NCBI GenBank assembly: GCA_963969595.1
Contig: OZ018411.1
Coordinates: forward strand, 30,825,445-30,889,444
DNA length: 64,000 bases
Origin: Neckera pumila
Taxonomy: Eukaryota; Streptophyta; Bryopsida; Hypnales; Neckeraceae
Reading direction: 5' to 3'
Shown here: positions 1-10,947 of the stretch, one piece after another
Layout of the letters: each line of letters starts with the position of its first letter
Position numbering within the stretch: position 1 is the stretch's first letter
Notes under the pieces: model-generated
Databases searched by the model: none
What the model was told of the DNA's origin: nothing
Seen by the model: the letters and a program-made list of their open reading frames with translations, nothing else
Program-made: the position numbers and the translations under genes

Positions 1-25
1 CGTGTCTCATATGATGTCCCTCATG

Positions 26-165
26 CATGTCATAATGTCCAATATAACATGTCATACACAATATACCATACATTATATATCATACATAATATACCATACA
101 TTATACATCATATATCATACATAATACGCCGTACAAAATACATCATAATTGGCAATTATGTCACA
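26..165. repeat. AT-rich short-period repeat
   Basis: Degenerate tandem copies of units such as ATACATTATACATCATACATA make up this stretch. No gene is visible from position 1 to about 195. Confidence 0.7.
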
Positions 166-195
166 TAGCTTCAAAAGCCACTTGATGTGAGTTTA

Positions 196-1064
196 TAGAG
201 GGGAAAAGACGAAGTCTTTATACAAGTGGAGTGGTACAGGGGAAGACAAACTATATGGGACATTGAAAACACTGGATTTAAATTTTGGTGGAGCAGTACA
301 CAGACGTCGAGTAGAATGTTTTTTGCATGTCTCAAAGGTAGCTCTGATGACGTCTCTATAGATGTTATACCAACTATGACTATGTTTCTTAAAACATCTA
401 GAAGTCTACAAAAACATACAAGAAAACATCTCAACGTTTTATAAGATGTCTTTAGTAACATTTCTACATCTACTTAGACATCTCCAATATAAGTGTAGAA
501 AACGCAAAAATGGGCTCTTTATACAAGTGGAGTAATAGAGGGGAAGACAAACTATATGGGACATTGAAAACACTGGATTTAAATTTTGGTAGAGCAGCAT
601 ACAGACGTCCAATAGGATGTTTTTTGTATGTCTCAAAGGCCGCTCTAATGATGTCTCTATAGACGTTATACCGATTGTGATTATGTTTTTCAAGACATCT
701 AGAAGTCTACAAAAATGTCCAAAAAAACATCTCAATGTTTTATAAGATGTCTCCAGTGACATCTCTATGTCTACTTAGACATCTCCAATATCAGCGTAGA
801 AAACGCAAAGATGGGCTCTTTATACAAGTGGAGTGGTAGAGGGGAAGACAAACTATATGGGACATTGAAAACACTAGATTTAAATTTTGGTAGAGCAGCA
901 TACAGATGTCCAATAGGATGTTTTTTGTATGTCTCAAAGGCCACTCTAATGATGTTTCCATAGATGTTATACCGATTGTGATTATGTTTCTTAAGACATC
1001 TAGAAGTCTACAAAAATGTCCAAGAAAACATCTCTATGTTTTATAAGATGTCTCCAGTGACATC
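196..1064. repeat. ~301-bp tandem repeat array (left part)
   Basis: The landmark CTTTATACAAGTGGAG recurs at about 216, 517 and 818, giving a period near 301 bp. Other shared blocks are GGGGAAGACAAACTATATGGG, GTCTCAAAGG and ACATCTCTAYGTCTAC. Short ORFs of 70-107 codons on either strand recur with the same period and are by-products of the repeat. The array stops at 1064 and resumes in phase at 4699, so it was split by the element between. Confidence 0.85.
1060..1064. other. target-site duplication ACATC, left copy
   Basis: This 5-bp direct repeat matches 4699-4703. Comparison with the intact array unit near 757-766 shows the pre-insertion site held a single copy. Confidence 0.8.
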
Positions 1065-2149
1065 TGTCGTACACGCAATCTAGGCGTAAGTATCCTTAAC
1101 ACAAAAATGTGCCAAGATAACATGAAATATTGTCCCAGGGAATTTCTGGATTATATGTAGCATTTTCGAGCTATCCGGCTTTTCTATCTTTCTTTCTTCT
1201 CACCTACTCAACATTTTCCGGATCCTTTCACAATCCGGACCATAAACTATCCGAAATCTGGTTTACGTCTCTTCGTCCAATCCGGTTTTCAATACCTCTG
1301 TTTTACCTTCAGAGGGTCCACTAGTTGATCTTTTGAGGGGGTAGGGACTTCACCACTCTTGTTCTCCTATAATTCTAACAAACACAAATAACAACACCCA
1401 AGTATTCAAGAAGTTGCAGCAAGACGAAAAGATCCGGATCCTCACAACTTCCGGATGGTGATTTCGGACAGCAAGTCACTCAGGAATACTTCACTCTCCC
1501 TTACTACAACGACAAATCTCAGAGCTTGGAATAGATGCGGGGGTGTAATCTTTCTAGATGTTAGATGAATTCTGAGGTTGGCAGATCTTCCGGACAGGTG
1601 GGGGCTTCCTTGGGCGGGCGCTTACTTCCGCATGGCTTAACAACCGGACTGGCTTCCCCGCTACTCTATGATCCGGACTACCTTTCGGGTAGTTTAAAGA
1701 CACAGTGCGCAGCTTCTAAGTCAACAATCCAACAACATTACAATAGTACACTCTCGACTCATACCGTATTCCCCTAAATCCGGATTCCTCCTCACCCGTC
1801 CTTTCCTTCCAACATCCAGACCATAGATCAACAAAATCCGGATACACTGATATAGCCAAAATGCATACCCAAGGGCTCAGATTTCGAAAAGGAAATGAAA
1901 TACAATTGAATATCAACTAGGAGGGAATGAGGGGCAACTAACTTATCCGCCCTTAAAAACCCAAAACAAAACCAAAGTCAACACCCTAAAAGTGAAAAAG
2001 GGCTCCCCACAAATCGAGGCAACTACACACACACCAAGGAAATCCTGAATAAACCAGGAAGTCCTTATCCCTAAGTTTCCGGAAATCGGGCCCACGCTTG
2101 GAATCCGGTTCCGAGACAAAACTATCTAAATTCTAATCCACCTTCTACA
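1065..2149 (-). repeat. LTR-like left end of copy A (3' LTR in gene orientation)
   Basis: Read on the minus strand it starts TGTAGAAGG just after a purine run (AGAAGGGGAG), has a TTTTTAAGGG promoter-like site near 1951, and ends GTGTACGACA. Blocks shared with the solo LTR at 6661-8071 include GTGAGGAGGAATCCGGAT, GCACTGTGYCTTTAAACT and AAGTATCCTTAACACAAA (the last in opposite orientation). Homology runs through most of its length, with the solo LTR longer. Confidence 0.6.
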
Positions 2150-2177
2150 AGTACTCCCCTTCTAACTACTTGGCTAC

Positions 2178-4214
2178 TCAAGATTTCTTTGAATTCCCGG
2201 CTCCCTGTTTGGCTGTCGGCTTACCGGAACTCATTGTTGGCATCATTTTGGCGGCTCGAGGCGGATTCTGATGGGTCGCAGGAGACGTCTCCTCCTCCTC
2301 CGTATCTTCCTCAGATTCTGAGCCTGACTCAAACTCACCAGACTCGGAGTCTTCAATCTGTTGCTTCACCGGCTTCTTGCCTTTCGGTTTCCGCTTCTCA
2401 GACTTCTGGAGTTTCAGTTGCCTCTCAGGTTCCACCATCTTGAGTTCTTCATCCGGATCCGTGATCTTGGCCTCCACTATTTCCGTCCTCTTCTTCAACC
2501 GGATTTCTGGCCTGGGTTTTGATCTCGCCTCTGGAGCCGGATCTCCTAAGTCAATCAATTCTGCACCCCATGCTGGTGACTGTTGCGACATATGAGGGAA
2601 TCCCTCCGGGTGTTCTCTTGCCGGATTTATCGTTCCCAAATCTTCTAACAGATCTCTCCAGATCGGCAACCTCTGCCCAGCCTTTCCGGTTTCCCTCGGA
2701 GACTGTGAGGAAGGGGCAAAAGTATTTACCGTGCCCCACTTTGGGAAATGACTCAAGGAAGGCACCTTAGGTATCTTAAACAGGGACTTCAAGCCTAGAT
2801 CCTCTTGTATCCCGGAAGTTTCGGCTCCATGTTTGCCCGGGGACTCCATGAAGATATCCGGAAGTAGCCCAAAGTCATCCTTGGCCACATCTAGATGACC
2901 CAACAGTTGCCACATCTCGTCCAAAACAATCTTCATCTTGGCCTTGTAATCAACCAGGACTTGCAGCACTCTGGATCCGGTAACAATGCCGTCGTTCTCG
3001 AGTTTCTTTGTGTAAAGCGCGGACTAGATGATCTGATGTTCCGGTTCTTTTACCAACACCCTCAAATCCCTGACTAACTTCAGGGCATCCATCTCCTTCT
3101 TCCGAGCTGAGAATGACTGCCCCTCCGTCCAGTAGAACTTGTTCTTGTAGTGATTCCGTTCCGCCTTAAGCAGTTCGATCTGCTTGTCCTTCTCTTTGAG
3201 TAATGCCGGATCCGGTCTCTTCCGGAGTTCGTTGAAGATCTGGTCCGTTTCCATGTTCAATTCCTTGGCGACGCCCGTGATCACCTCTGCCATTTCGGCG
3301 TGCATCTTTCGGCACTGCACCATCCATCGGGTTCCAGCTTCATAGAAGTCGGATACATCGGAAGTTTCCGGTGATGGCTGGGTCAAGTATGGATTCGGTT
3401 CCAGCACGTCCAGACTCGTTCTTCATGCATTTGGGTTGGTGGTCTTCTGTTGCTTCTTCTTCTCCAGTGGCTTCGGTTCCAGATCCTCCTCTTCTTTTTC
3501 TTCTTCTTCTAGTGCCACTTCTCCCGTCGGCTTCAACTCTTCCGTGAATCCGTACTTCAGGATCTGCATTCCGGTCTCATAGGCAACTTGTTCCTGCGGG
3601 GTTATGAAATCAAAATGATGATACATGTGGAACAAGTAAGTGCTGAGCGGACTCAACTTGGACTTGTCGATAGCCACCGCCATCTTCCTGACCTTCTGGT
3701 GGATTATGGTCGCCCAGTTTACGACCCAACCCTCGAATGCTCCGAAAATTGTATTTGTCACCGTAACTGTAACCCTTGTTGGCTTTCCCAGATACTTGAT
3801 GGGGATCAGGAAACCTAATAATTGCCTATGGCGCTCATCGATACAGTCACTAATGGTGAAACCCTCCTTGTGGTGCGGCGGTTTCTTGAATTTCCCTTCA
3901 TAAAACTTATCCGTCCGGGTTGCATTTCCGAATCCGGACTGCTTCAACCAGTAAGTTTCCGCCCACATCCCTTCTGTCCAAGAGGCCCACCAACCCCTTG
4001 GTGTTGGCTCGAACTGATTTGGCGTCCCCATAACCAACTCACGCAGGAAATCTTCACTTCTAACTATCCAGGGATGCCGAATGAACCCGATACACCCTAG
4101 TTTGAAGAGATCTTCCTCTAACTCTAAGCGCTCAGTGGAGTCCAACGGAATGACTGGGTACAGGAGCTTGACAGAGGGAATAGTCTTTTTCCCCTGCGCT
4201 GATGTTTCCGCCAT
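2178..4214 (-). pseudogene. gag-like structural ORF with two in-frame stops
   Basis: One minus-strand reading frame runs from the ATG at 4214 to the stop at 2178, 679 codons, interrupted only by TGA at 3423-3425 and TAG at 3024-3026, with no frameshift. The N-terminal ~260 residues align with the ORF at 35765-36499, sharing GKPTRVTVTVTNTIF/EKPTRVTMTIGNTIF, SDCIDERHRQL/ADCVDDRHLRL and the SPLSTYLFH/TPFSPYLFH block. An acidic linker follows, then a charged helical stretch likely to form a coiled coil, then an acidic/lysine-rich tail. No protease, reverse transcriptase or integrase is seen. It resembles plant gag or putative plant transposon protein families, but that assignment is from memory. 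It is probably a capsid-like protein of a non-autonomous element, now inactive unless read through. Confidence 0.65.
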
Positions 4215-4698
4215 CTTCTTGACCTACAATCCGGTGCAATCGGCACCCTCCTTTCCTTCTTTCCCTATCTGGTCTAACTCACCACTCTTTCACTTTTCTA
4301 AAAAACGCGCTTCAAAACCTGCAAGCACACACCTCCTTGAGCGGAAGAAAGAGGGAGAAAAACGAAAGACCCATGCGCTTAAGTACCCGGCCAGTGACCG
4401 AAAACTATTGGTTCGGCCACTTAATGCGCCGCCATTGCAAACGGATCCCTAGTTTTCATAGTCCGGACCCCTAGTTTGTAGGTTGCCTGAATCCGGATCC
4501 CATTCCAGTTTCCGGATTCCGGCCAAAGTCTGTTTCTTATCTATTCTACAAGTTTTTGCAAGCCGGAACTTCCTGACTACCTAGTTTCTACTAAATGTTC
4601 CGATTTGCGGCTTCACTACTTCAAATTTTTGAAAATATTTACGGAATTGATCCTAAGCTAATCCGGATTTTTAAATATTGATATTGCGTGTTTCCACA
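4215..4698 (-). promoter_or_regulatory. 5' leader and promoter-like end of copy A
   Basis: On the minus strand this 484-bp segment runs from the element end (TGTGGAAACACGC) to the gag-like ATG. A TATA-like GTACTTAAGCGC lies near 4380, about 165 bp upstream of the ATG, followed by a pyrimidine-rich leader. It is not a copy of the left LTR-like segment, which argues against a classical paired-LTR structure. Confidence 0.4.
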
Positions 4699-4860
4699 AC
4701 ATCTCTACGTCTACTTAGACATCTCCAAAACAAGTGTAGAAAACGCTAAGAGACAGCCCCACTATGCTGACATGGCATGCCACATCAGCATAATTTTATG
4801 CCACGTCAATTAATTTACACGTGGCATGCCACATCATATGCCACGTCATCTTATTTTCTC
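4699..4860. repeat. resumed tandem array and palindromic CCACATCA/TGACGTGG repeats
   Basis: 4699-4755 continues the ~301-bp array unit (ATCTCTACGTCTACTTAG, then GTGTAGAAAACGC). From about 4765 there are repeated TGGCATGCCACATCA and ATGCCACGTCA blocks. Similar blocks occur at 57900-57995, left of the third gag-like element, so this motif belongs to another dispersed repeat. Confidence 0.6.
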
Positions 4861-5140
4861 CAAAAGCTACTCGGAGGCTGCCCAATCCCTTTTTTTTTAC
4901 CTTGGTCAAACTTTTATCCAAAGAAAAAGTGATTTTCAAAAAATTACCCTCCTTGAAATTTTTCCCCCAAAGTTGACATGGCCATCCATATTTTTGCGGA
5001 TGCCTTGTTGGACATTAGTGAGTCCTTAAAAATGTCATCAAAAATCTCAATGTCCTTGAGAACACCAATTGGTTCCATTCAAATTTTCCACAGTCATCTG
5101 GAACATCCTTGGCAATTTACCTAAACTGCAATCTTCTTCT

Positions 5141-5764
5141 TTAACGTTTTGATGTCTCAGCGGACATAGTATGTTCGGCCTTGGACATTACATGTTTTTG
5201 GGCAGACATCAAAAAAACCACAGGTTTCTTATAGTGTTTTGTCTTAGACAAGCCCCCATGGATATACTTTTGTTCATGTGGGATCTCAATGCTATCTGGA
5301 GCTTTCACAATTTGTGTTGAAGTAGTCTTTATCATAGACCAATCTACGCGACGAAGTAGTTTCTGCTTTGCATACACCATACGCAAGATGGCAAGGCTAC
5401 ATTTGTTCCTAATTACATACACGGTGCGATATAGGTGTTGATGTACTTGGATGCATCTTTCAAAGAACTCTGGGTCCTTGTAATAGTGCAGGTTGGCTAC
5501 CTTGCGCTTGCAATGTTTTTTGTACTCATTGTGTGGAAATACTTTATCTATGTGACACCAGTCAATGTATTTTTCACATGTTTTTTTGGTCCAAGGTTGC
5601 GGTTCAGTTTTTCAACCAGCAAAGGCAAGCTTATTTGGATCAAATAGAATATGCAAGCGCTTTTTGGATGCTTTGCAATTGCGAGCCCTCCCCTTATCAC
5701 GAGGCCTCATAGTACAAAAAACATCAACCGTTTCATTTACCATAGCCTCATTAGATTGGGACAT
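5141..5764 (-). pseudogene. unknown basic protein ORF with one in-frame TGA
   Basis: A minus-strand frame of 207 codons runs from ATG at 5764 to the stop at 5141, broken only by TGA at 5612-5614 (codon 51). The predicted protein is rich in Lys, Arg, Cys and His (for example RDKGRARNCKASKKR and CEKYIDWCHIDKVF), which suggests nucleic-acid binding, but I recognise no family. It lies between two mobile elements, so it may be a transposon-borne gene or a captured fragment. An intron is unlikely because the codons on both sides of the stop read well without one. Nothing else is supported between 4860 and 6226. Confidence 0.45.
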
Positions 5765-6226
5765 ATTGCATCAAGATTTCTGCAACTGCTAAGAACAAAT
5801 CTCATCTACGGAATAGTGCAATTGTTTTTGATTGGGAAGGAAGGTTGGAAGTAGTGAAATGGACGTGACGAGTGCTGGCTACAAATCGAGGTCCAAAGCT
5901 CCAACATGGAGCCCAAGAGCAAATTCCAAGATTCCAGGGCTGATTGGTCGACATTGGAGAACGTGTCCGGACTTGGCAGGTACTTATGGGCCCTAGCGCG
6001 CATACGAAGAGACTCTGTGCACTCCATTCCCGCCCAATTACACTTTCCAAGCATGAACGTCCTTGCTTGGATAAGTGTCTAGTCGCGGACTTTTGCGATA
6101 ACGTCTCTGCCCATGCCTTGTATCCATGTTGGACCTTCTAATGTCCGCTCCCTGGCATCTTGCGTCCGCGCCCAAGCCCAACAGCGTTCGCGCCTATTTC
6201 TGCAGTGTTTGCGCCCATACAACAAG
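5765..6226. other. no gene recognised
   Basis: Short overlapping ORFs on both strands have no coherent composition. The end at 6226 abuts the TGTCGCAG terminus of the next element. Confidence 0.5.
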
Positions 6227-6660
6227 TGTCGCAGTACAGGGCAAGCAAATTCCCAGTTATACTCCCCAAAACCACTCTAAAGCATAACAAAGTGACTCTG
6301 AAGATCGAACCTGCAAGATTTTGTAAAGTATCTAACCTTATTTAGTATCTAAGCTCAGTCAGTATCCATATTTTCCTTTCCGGTCCTAACATTATAACCG
6401 AAAACACAACAATACCGAAAACTACAGTCAGACCCTTCTCGCTTTTCTCGATCCGTCCAACTATCTGATCCGTTCTGATCAACTCATGTTCGCTCTTACC
6501 CTTCTCTGGTTTAGTTTTACCTCTGTTTCACCATCAGAGGGTTTGCCGCTTGCTTTTGAGAGTGGCAGACCCGCCACTCCTTTTGTGACTTATAGTGGCT
6601 GAAGACCCACTTTTCTATCCTCCAATCTCCTACACTAATTTGGATCTGGTTTGGTCCCTC

Positions 6661-8071
6661 TGTCAGGGTATGCAAAACTCAAAATAGAAAAAATAGGAGA
6701 GAATAGTGTTAAAGTAGTATAACTTTTTTTGACTTTACGCATAGGAATAGGGAAGTAGAAACAAAAGATTAGGATTATAGATTAAGTAATTTCTAGATAG
6801 GCTAAAATCATAACTAAGTTCCTGGAACCAGACGTAAACGCAAGTCGGAATCCGGAGAATTCCAAATTGAAGGGCTTTACGGACTAGATTCCGGAAATTT
6901 AGGAAGTTTCGTTTTTTTTGGAGATTTCCAGAATATTAAGGATTTCCGGAAATTTAGGAATTTCCAGAATTTTAGGTAATTCCGGAATTTTAGGGAGTAG
7001 CCGAGTTCCGGACTTTTAGAATCTGAACGGCTTTCTTGGAACGGTTAATTGGGCCGTTGCCCTGGTTTTCTGGTGACTTTTAAGTTGCCTTGCTTTGTAT
7101 TTAAAGGCAGGCTGGCTTGCTGGCCTCTCATTCCCCTTCCCTCGTCATTCAATCTAAGCATTTAGTAGAACACCTTAGGATCATTCTCTTGCGTTTCGCG
7201 TCTATGGTTACTTGTGTGTTGGTATGTAAGTGCGAGTGTATAGGGGTGAGGAGGAATCCGGATCTTAGGCAACCGGGTGTGATTGATAGTGAGCGTTAGT
7301 GTGAAAGTTTTGGATTTGTAAAAGAAGATTAGTGCACTGTGCCTTTAAACTGCTGGAATAGTGATCCGAAAAGAGTGGAGTGGTTGCGTGTCTGGAACCG
7401 AGGGAGAGTTTTGTTCTGAGATAAGCAACCACTTGCGGAATATCCCCACCATCCGGAAGGCCTACTAATTACTGGATCAGTCTAGATTCTAGAACATACG
7501 CGTCTTTGTCGATTCCGGAAGTCTTGATTTGTTGTTGTAGTGAAGGAAATAGGATGTGGTTCTAAGTGACCTACTTTCCGGATTGGCCATCCGGAAAGTT
7601 GTGAGAATTGCTACCCTCTCTTTCTCTATTACGAACTCTGTTCTGATTGTGTATGTTTGCTTAATATATTAGTAGAGAGAGTGTTTGAACTACGAGTGGT
7701 GAGTCCCTACCCCTCTAAAAGACTAACAGTGGACCCCTTACGATAAAACAGGGGTACAAAAAACCAGAGTGTGACTAGACAAAATCAGAATTCGGACAAG
7801 GACGGATTCTAGATTGGATTCCGGAAAGTAGTGAGGACAAATTCCGAATTGATTCCGGTAGGTAGTAAAGAAGGATTTCGGATTGGATTCTAAAAAGTAG
7901 TAGCAACCGGAAGAGAGTGAATCGTTGAGACAGATTGCTTGGGTGTATTTTGGAAGAGATCCAGATATCCTTAGATTGCAACAACACCTAGAATTCCTTG
8001 GGACAATATTTCGTATTATCTTAGCACATCTTTGTGTTAAGGATACTTATGCCTGGACTGCGCGTACGACA
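6661..8071 (+). mobile_element. solo LTR (1,411 bp)
   Basis: It begins TGTCAGGGTATGC and ends GCGCGTACGACA, so has TG...CA ends. It is flanked by CCCTC (6656-6660) and CCTTC (8072-8076), a 5-bp duplication with one difference. The uninterrupted target sequence is seen in copy C near 58430 (GATCCCTCACAGC). A TATA box, GTATTTAAAGGCAGG, lies near 7090. It is homologous, in the opposite orientation, to 1065-2149. No internal element sequence is present, so it is a solo LTR left by recombination. ORFs inside it are chance. Confidence 0.85.
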
Positions 8072-8741
8072 CCTTCACAGCAATCCAAATAACTCTTCGG
8101 ATCACAGGTAACACAAAGACTCCTCGTACGATCCTCTCATAGTACAATGACCTTGGCATCAAGTTCCACCTGTATGAAGTCAGGTGGTTACAAGTGTATT
8201 AGTCCCCTCCAACATCAACTAAAGCTCTTCCGTTTACCAACTAGGGCAGCAAGATCTCTCAGGAGATCAGACACTCAACCGGATTTCCCGCCTAGGAGTT
8301 CTAGCGCGACTAAGGAATCCCTCCCTATCCGCCTAGCCTAACAACGGTTGTCTTGCCCAAAAACCTAAATCTTAGAAGTACTGAGGAATTGAAATCCACT
8401 CCCAACTCTTTCATTACCCACTCACTTGCACATAAGATCAAAACAAGAACACCAAAGGGAGAAATCACCCCCAAACCAACATGCACCTTCCTAACTCCTC
8501 ACCATACAGCCCTGCTACACACAGGAGAGACAAACAACAAGAATCCAATAGAAGGTACAAGTAAAATTTAGGCAAAAAGACTCCCAACTTCCAAGCAAAG
8601 ATTGGTTTTATATATAATTGATTTACAAAGGCAAAAAGGCCTCCGGAAATCCATGCGGAACTTCCGGGTCCGATCCTAATCGGCCAGACCAGATCAACAT
8701 CCGATCCCATCCAAATTATCTTACACAAAATACATTCCTAC

Positions 8742-9031
8742 CTACTCTGCAACTCCCCCATCCAGTGTAGGACTTTTGGATTCTGCGGATAATTGGTTGA
8801 AGACTTTGGTCAAGTTCCTGCTCCGCTCCCCGACTGCAGGATCCGGAAAATCTGATTCTGGCAACGAATCTAGATAAATTGCTTGTCTAGGTCTAGTCCT
8901 TTGTTGACTCTTCTTTGACTCGGGAGTCCGGTCGTTAGGCTCCCTCGGATTTGATCCTTTTGCCGCGAACAATTCCGGTAGCGAGAGGTACAAAAGATGG
9001 ATCTCTCTGGAGTACATAGATCCGTTTAGCT
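8742..9031 (-). pseudogene. 3' end of the gag-like ORF of copy B
   Basis: Read on the minus strand, this is the C-terminal ~96 codons of the gag-like protein, cut at its upstream side by the insertion at 9032. It matches copy C residue by residue with scattered changes (LFAAKG, ESKKSQQRTRP, GERSRNL). The upstream part of the same protein is at 35157-36499. An apparent start about 70 bp inside the insertion is an artefact of the junction. Confidence 0.7.
9024..9031. other. 8-bp target-site duplication GTTTAGCT, left copy
   Basis: It is identical to 35149-35156. The homologous undisturbed site in copy C is GTTCAGCT at 59380-59387. An 8-bp duplication is the hallmark of hAT transposition. Confidence 0.85.
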
Positions 9032-9330
9032 CCAGGTTGACAACATCAAACGTCCGGGACCAATTCACGTCCAAAATCCGGACGTCTGGACGTCCGGACA
9101 TCCGGACGCAACGTCCGACCGGACGCAGTGGGTAAAACCGTCGTAAAAAAAAATTACCTTAGGTAATTCGGACGCCGCGGTCGGCGGTCGGTCTGACGAC
9201 CGCATCGGACGGCTAACGGCGGTTAGTATGACGACTGCGTCGGTTGGCTATTGATGTCGGTCGGCGAGATCCGGGAGGTCGGCGCGGTCGGCGCGGTCGG
9301 GGAGATCAGGTTCAGGACGACAGTCACTTA
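9032..9330. promoter_or_regulatory. left terminal region with GTCCGGAC palindromes and CGGTCGG cluster
   Basis: GTCCGGAC-like and GGACGTCC palindromes crowd 9050-9125. ATTACCTTAGGTAAT follows at 9156-9170, and CGGTCGG and its variants recur through 9178-9305. Dense subterminal motifs of this kind bind transposase in hAT and CACTA elements; that role here is inference. Confidence 0.65.
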
Positions 9331-9336
9331 CTCACT

Positions 9337-10270
9337 TTAACTCCTAAAATTCCAAGACCATTTTTCTGCCAAAAAGCATTCAAAACTGCCATTTTTATAG
9401 CAAAGAGTAAAAAAAATTGAAAATTATATTTTTTTAACATCTGACTGAAGGATCTTATACTTAACTAGTATGGCAATGTGCGGAAAAAATTTCAGAATTT
9501 TTGACCGCACACATTGCAAGATATCTGCGTTGAAAGTGAAAAAGACAAGTTTTTCAGCACATTGTGGGACTGGATTTTTTGACTTTGAACATTTTTAACT
9601 TGAAATTTTTGCACTACAGAGTTTTGAGCTTTAAATCTTTATAGTGCACAATTGAGTTGAGAGTCTACCAAAAAAAAATCAAATCAAAGAAACCTAATTT
9701 TTATTACTAAAAGAATTGTTAAATAGAAGTAGGTATGAGATAGAAGGAAAATTTAACATATTAATATCTTTTATATGGAAATAAAGTGCACTAATCCCAA
9801 TGGTGAGATTGTTCTAGCAAAAATACTAAACCATGTTGAAGTGTGGAACTATTTTTTTGGAAAAATTATAAAAATTGCATTTAGAAATGAATCCTACAAG
9901 TTAATTTTTTTAGGAAGATGCTCTAAGTGCCCAAAAAATTAGATTGTCCTTTAACTTTCTCATAACAAATCCAAATGGAATGAATCAAAGCTTTCTAGAT
10001 AGACAAAAATATAATCTATGGGGAAAAAAATAAAAATAAAATAAATTTGCAAAATTTTTGTTGCTGCCACTTCTCCCTTCTTTTGAGGTTATTTGGGCAT
10101 AACTTTTGTTCACGGGCACCGATTGAAAAAAAAATTATATTCCCACAAAGCTTATCAGTTCTTCTATCTTCAAAAAAAGTTTCAAAAAATCAAGACAAAA
10201 ATTCAGCCCGTAGGTACCTACCCAAACTCCAAATTGTCCCCCAAGGGGACAATGGGACTTTAGAGGTTAA
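9337..10270. mobile_element. TTAA-flanked piggyBac-like non-autonomous element (family 1)
   Basis: TTAA at 9337-9340 is followed by CTCCTAAAATTCCAAG, and the right end reads ACTTTAGAGG then TTAA at 10267-10270, giving inverted ends. The interior matches the complete copy at 55918-56852 along its length. The related sequence at 14811-14820 (CATCACTTTAATATAC) is a plausible empty site. It has no coding capacity. Confidence 0.75.
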
Positions 10271-10299
10271 CAGGGAGTCAAGGACGGGAATAATTTTAG

Positions 10300-10665
10300 A
10301 ACAAATAAGGCAGATTAGCCATTGCAATTTCAGACACTTGGGGGTTTGTTTCATTATTGATATTGAAGAGGTCACGGGTTCGAATCTTATTGTGTACCTT
10401 GTTATTTGTTTTCAATAATGAGCTCTTATAAATGTTTATAAATTTGTATTCTACTTCAACTTGAGATGGGGTACTATAGAGGTTTATAAGTATTTATGAG
10501 AGCTTTTAGCTAGGCCTCAATGTTTTTCCATTCATTTTTTCAATTTCATCCACAAATGTCAAAGTCTTCTTAAGAACTTCTAAGAGTTCATTCATTGTTG
10601 AACAAAAATCCAACATTTCCATAGATTACATCAATTCTTTCTGAATTTTAAGTGTATGAATTCAA
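10300..10665. repeat. ~370-bp repeat R, left copy (SINE-like)
   Basis: It is homologous to 14845-15200 in the same orientation, with shared blocks TGTTTCATTATTGAT, CTTATTGTGTACCTT and TTGAGATGGGGTACTATAGAGG. GGGTTCGAATC near 10376 looks like an RNA polymerase III B box, which suggests a tRNA-derived SINE, but no convincing A box or tail was found. Together with the CGGTCGG clusters beside them, the two copies flank the transposase gene as a direct duplication. Confidence 0.5.
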
Positions 10666-10947
10666 TTTACACGTATTAAACTAGGACAACTATGAAGGTG
10701 AAACTGTTCACTACATATAATTCTTGCAATATATTATACCTCATTGAAGAACGAAAACACATAATCAAACTTTATTGGATTGTACTCCAACAGTTTGAAT
10801 ACCAAACAATCCTAATGATGTTTTCTACATCACTAAGCAAAGTAGACAACTTGTACTACAATATAAAGTTCTACCAACCAATTACCATTATGTGCTCTAT
10901 GTATGATGAGCATCAAAACATCTAAGCGGTTCAGGGCGTTTCAGTCT

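Larger units (their letters stand above)
1065..4698 (-). mobile_element. gag-only retroelement-like insertion, copy A
   Basis: The insertion begins TGTCGTACACGC and ends GCGTGTTTCCACA. It sits in a tandem array whose phase is restored if one copy of ACATC is removed, so ACATC at 1060-1064 and 4699-4703 is a perfect 5-bp target duplication. The ends form an imperfect inverted repeat sharing CACGCAAT. Its only coding content is a gag-like ORF on the minus strand. The left 1.1 kb is homologous to the solo LTR at 6661-8071. I find no matching LTR at the right end; instead a short promoter-like region precedes the gene. It may be a gag-only (TR-GAG-like) non-autonomous element; the class is uncertain. 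Confidence 0.75.
6227..9031 (-). mobile_element. gag-like element copy B, left half (split by the 26-kb insertion)
   Basis: It starts TGTCGCAGTACAGGGC, matching copy C at 57997 (TGTCGCAGCATAGGGC), and stays homologous to copy C on both sides of a solo LTR at 6661-8071. The coding tail at 8742-9031 (minus) encodes SMYSREIHLL and DSLPESDFPDPAVGERSRNL, matching copy C at 59098-59400. The similarity stops at the 8-bp repeat at 9024-9031 and continues at 35149, so copies B and D are one element. Without the insertions the whole would be about 3.3 kb, close to A and C. Confidence 0.8.

Noticed and set aside
226..762. ORFs of 72-107 codons in the tandem array
   Set aside because: They recur with the 301-bp period on both strands and have no recognisable protein character.
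1065..4698. Classical LTR retrotransposon with two LTRs
   Set aside because: The right 484 bp before the gag-like ATG is not homologous to the left 1.1 kb, and no reverse transcriptase or integrase is present.
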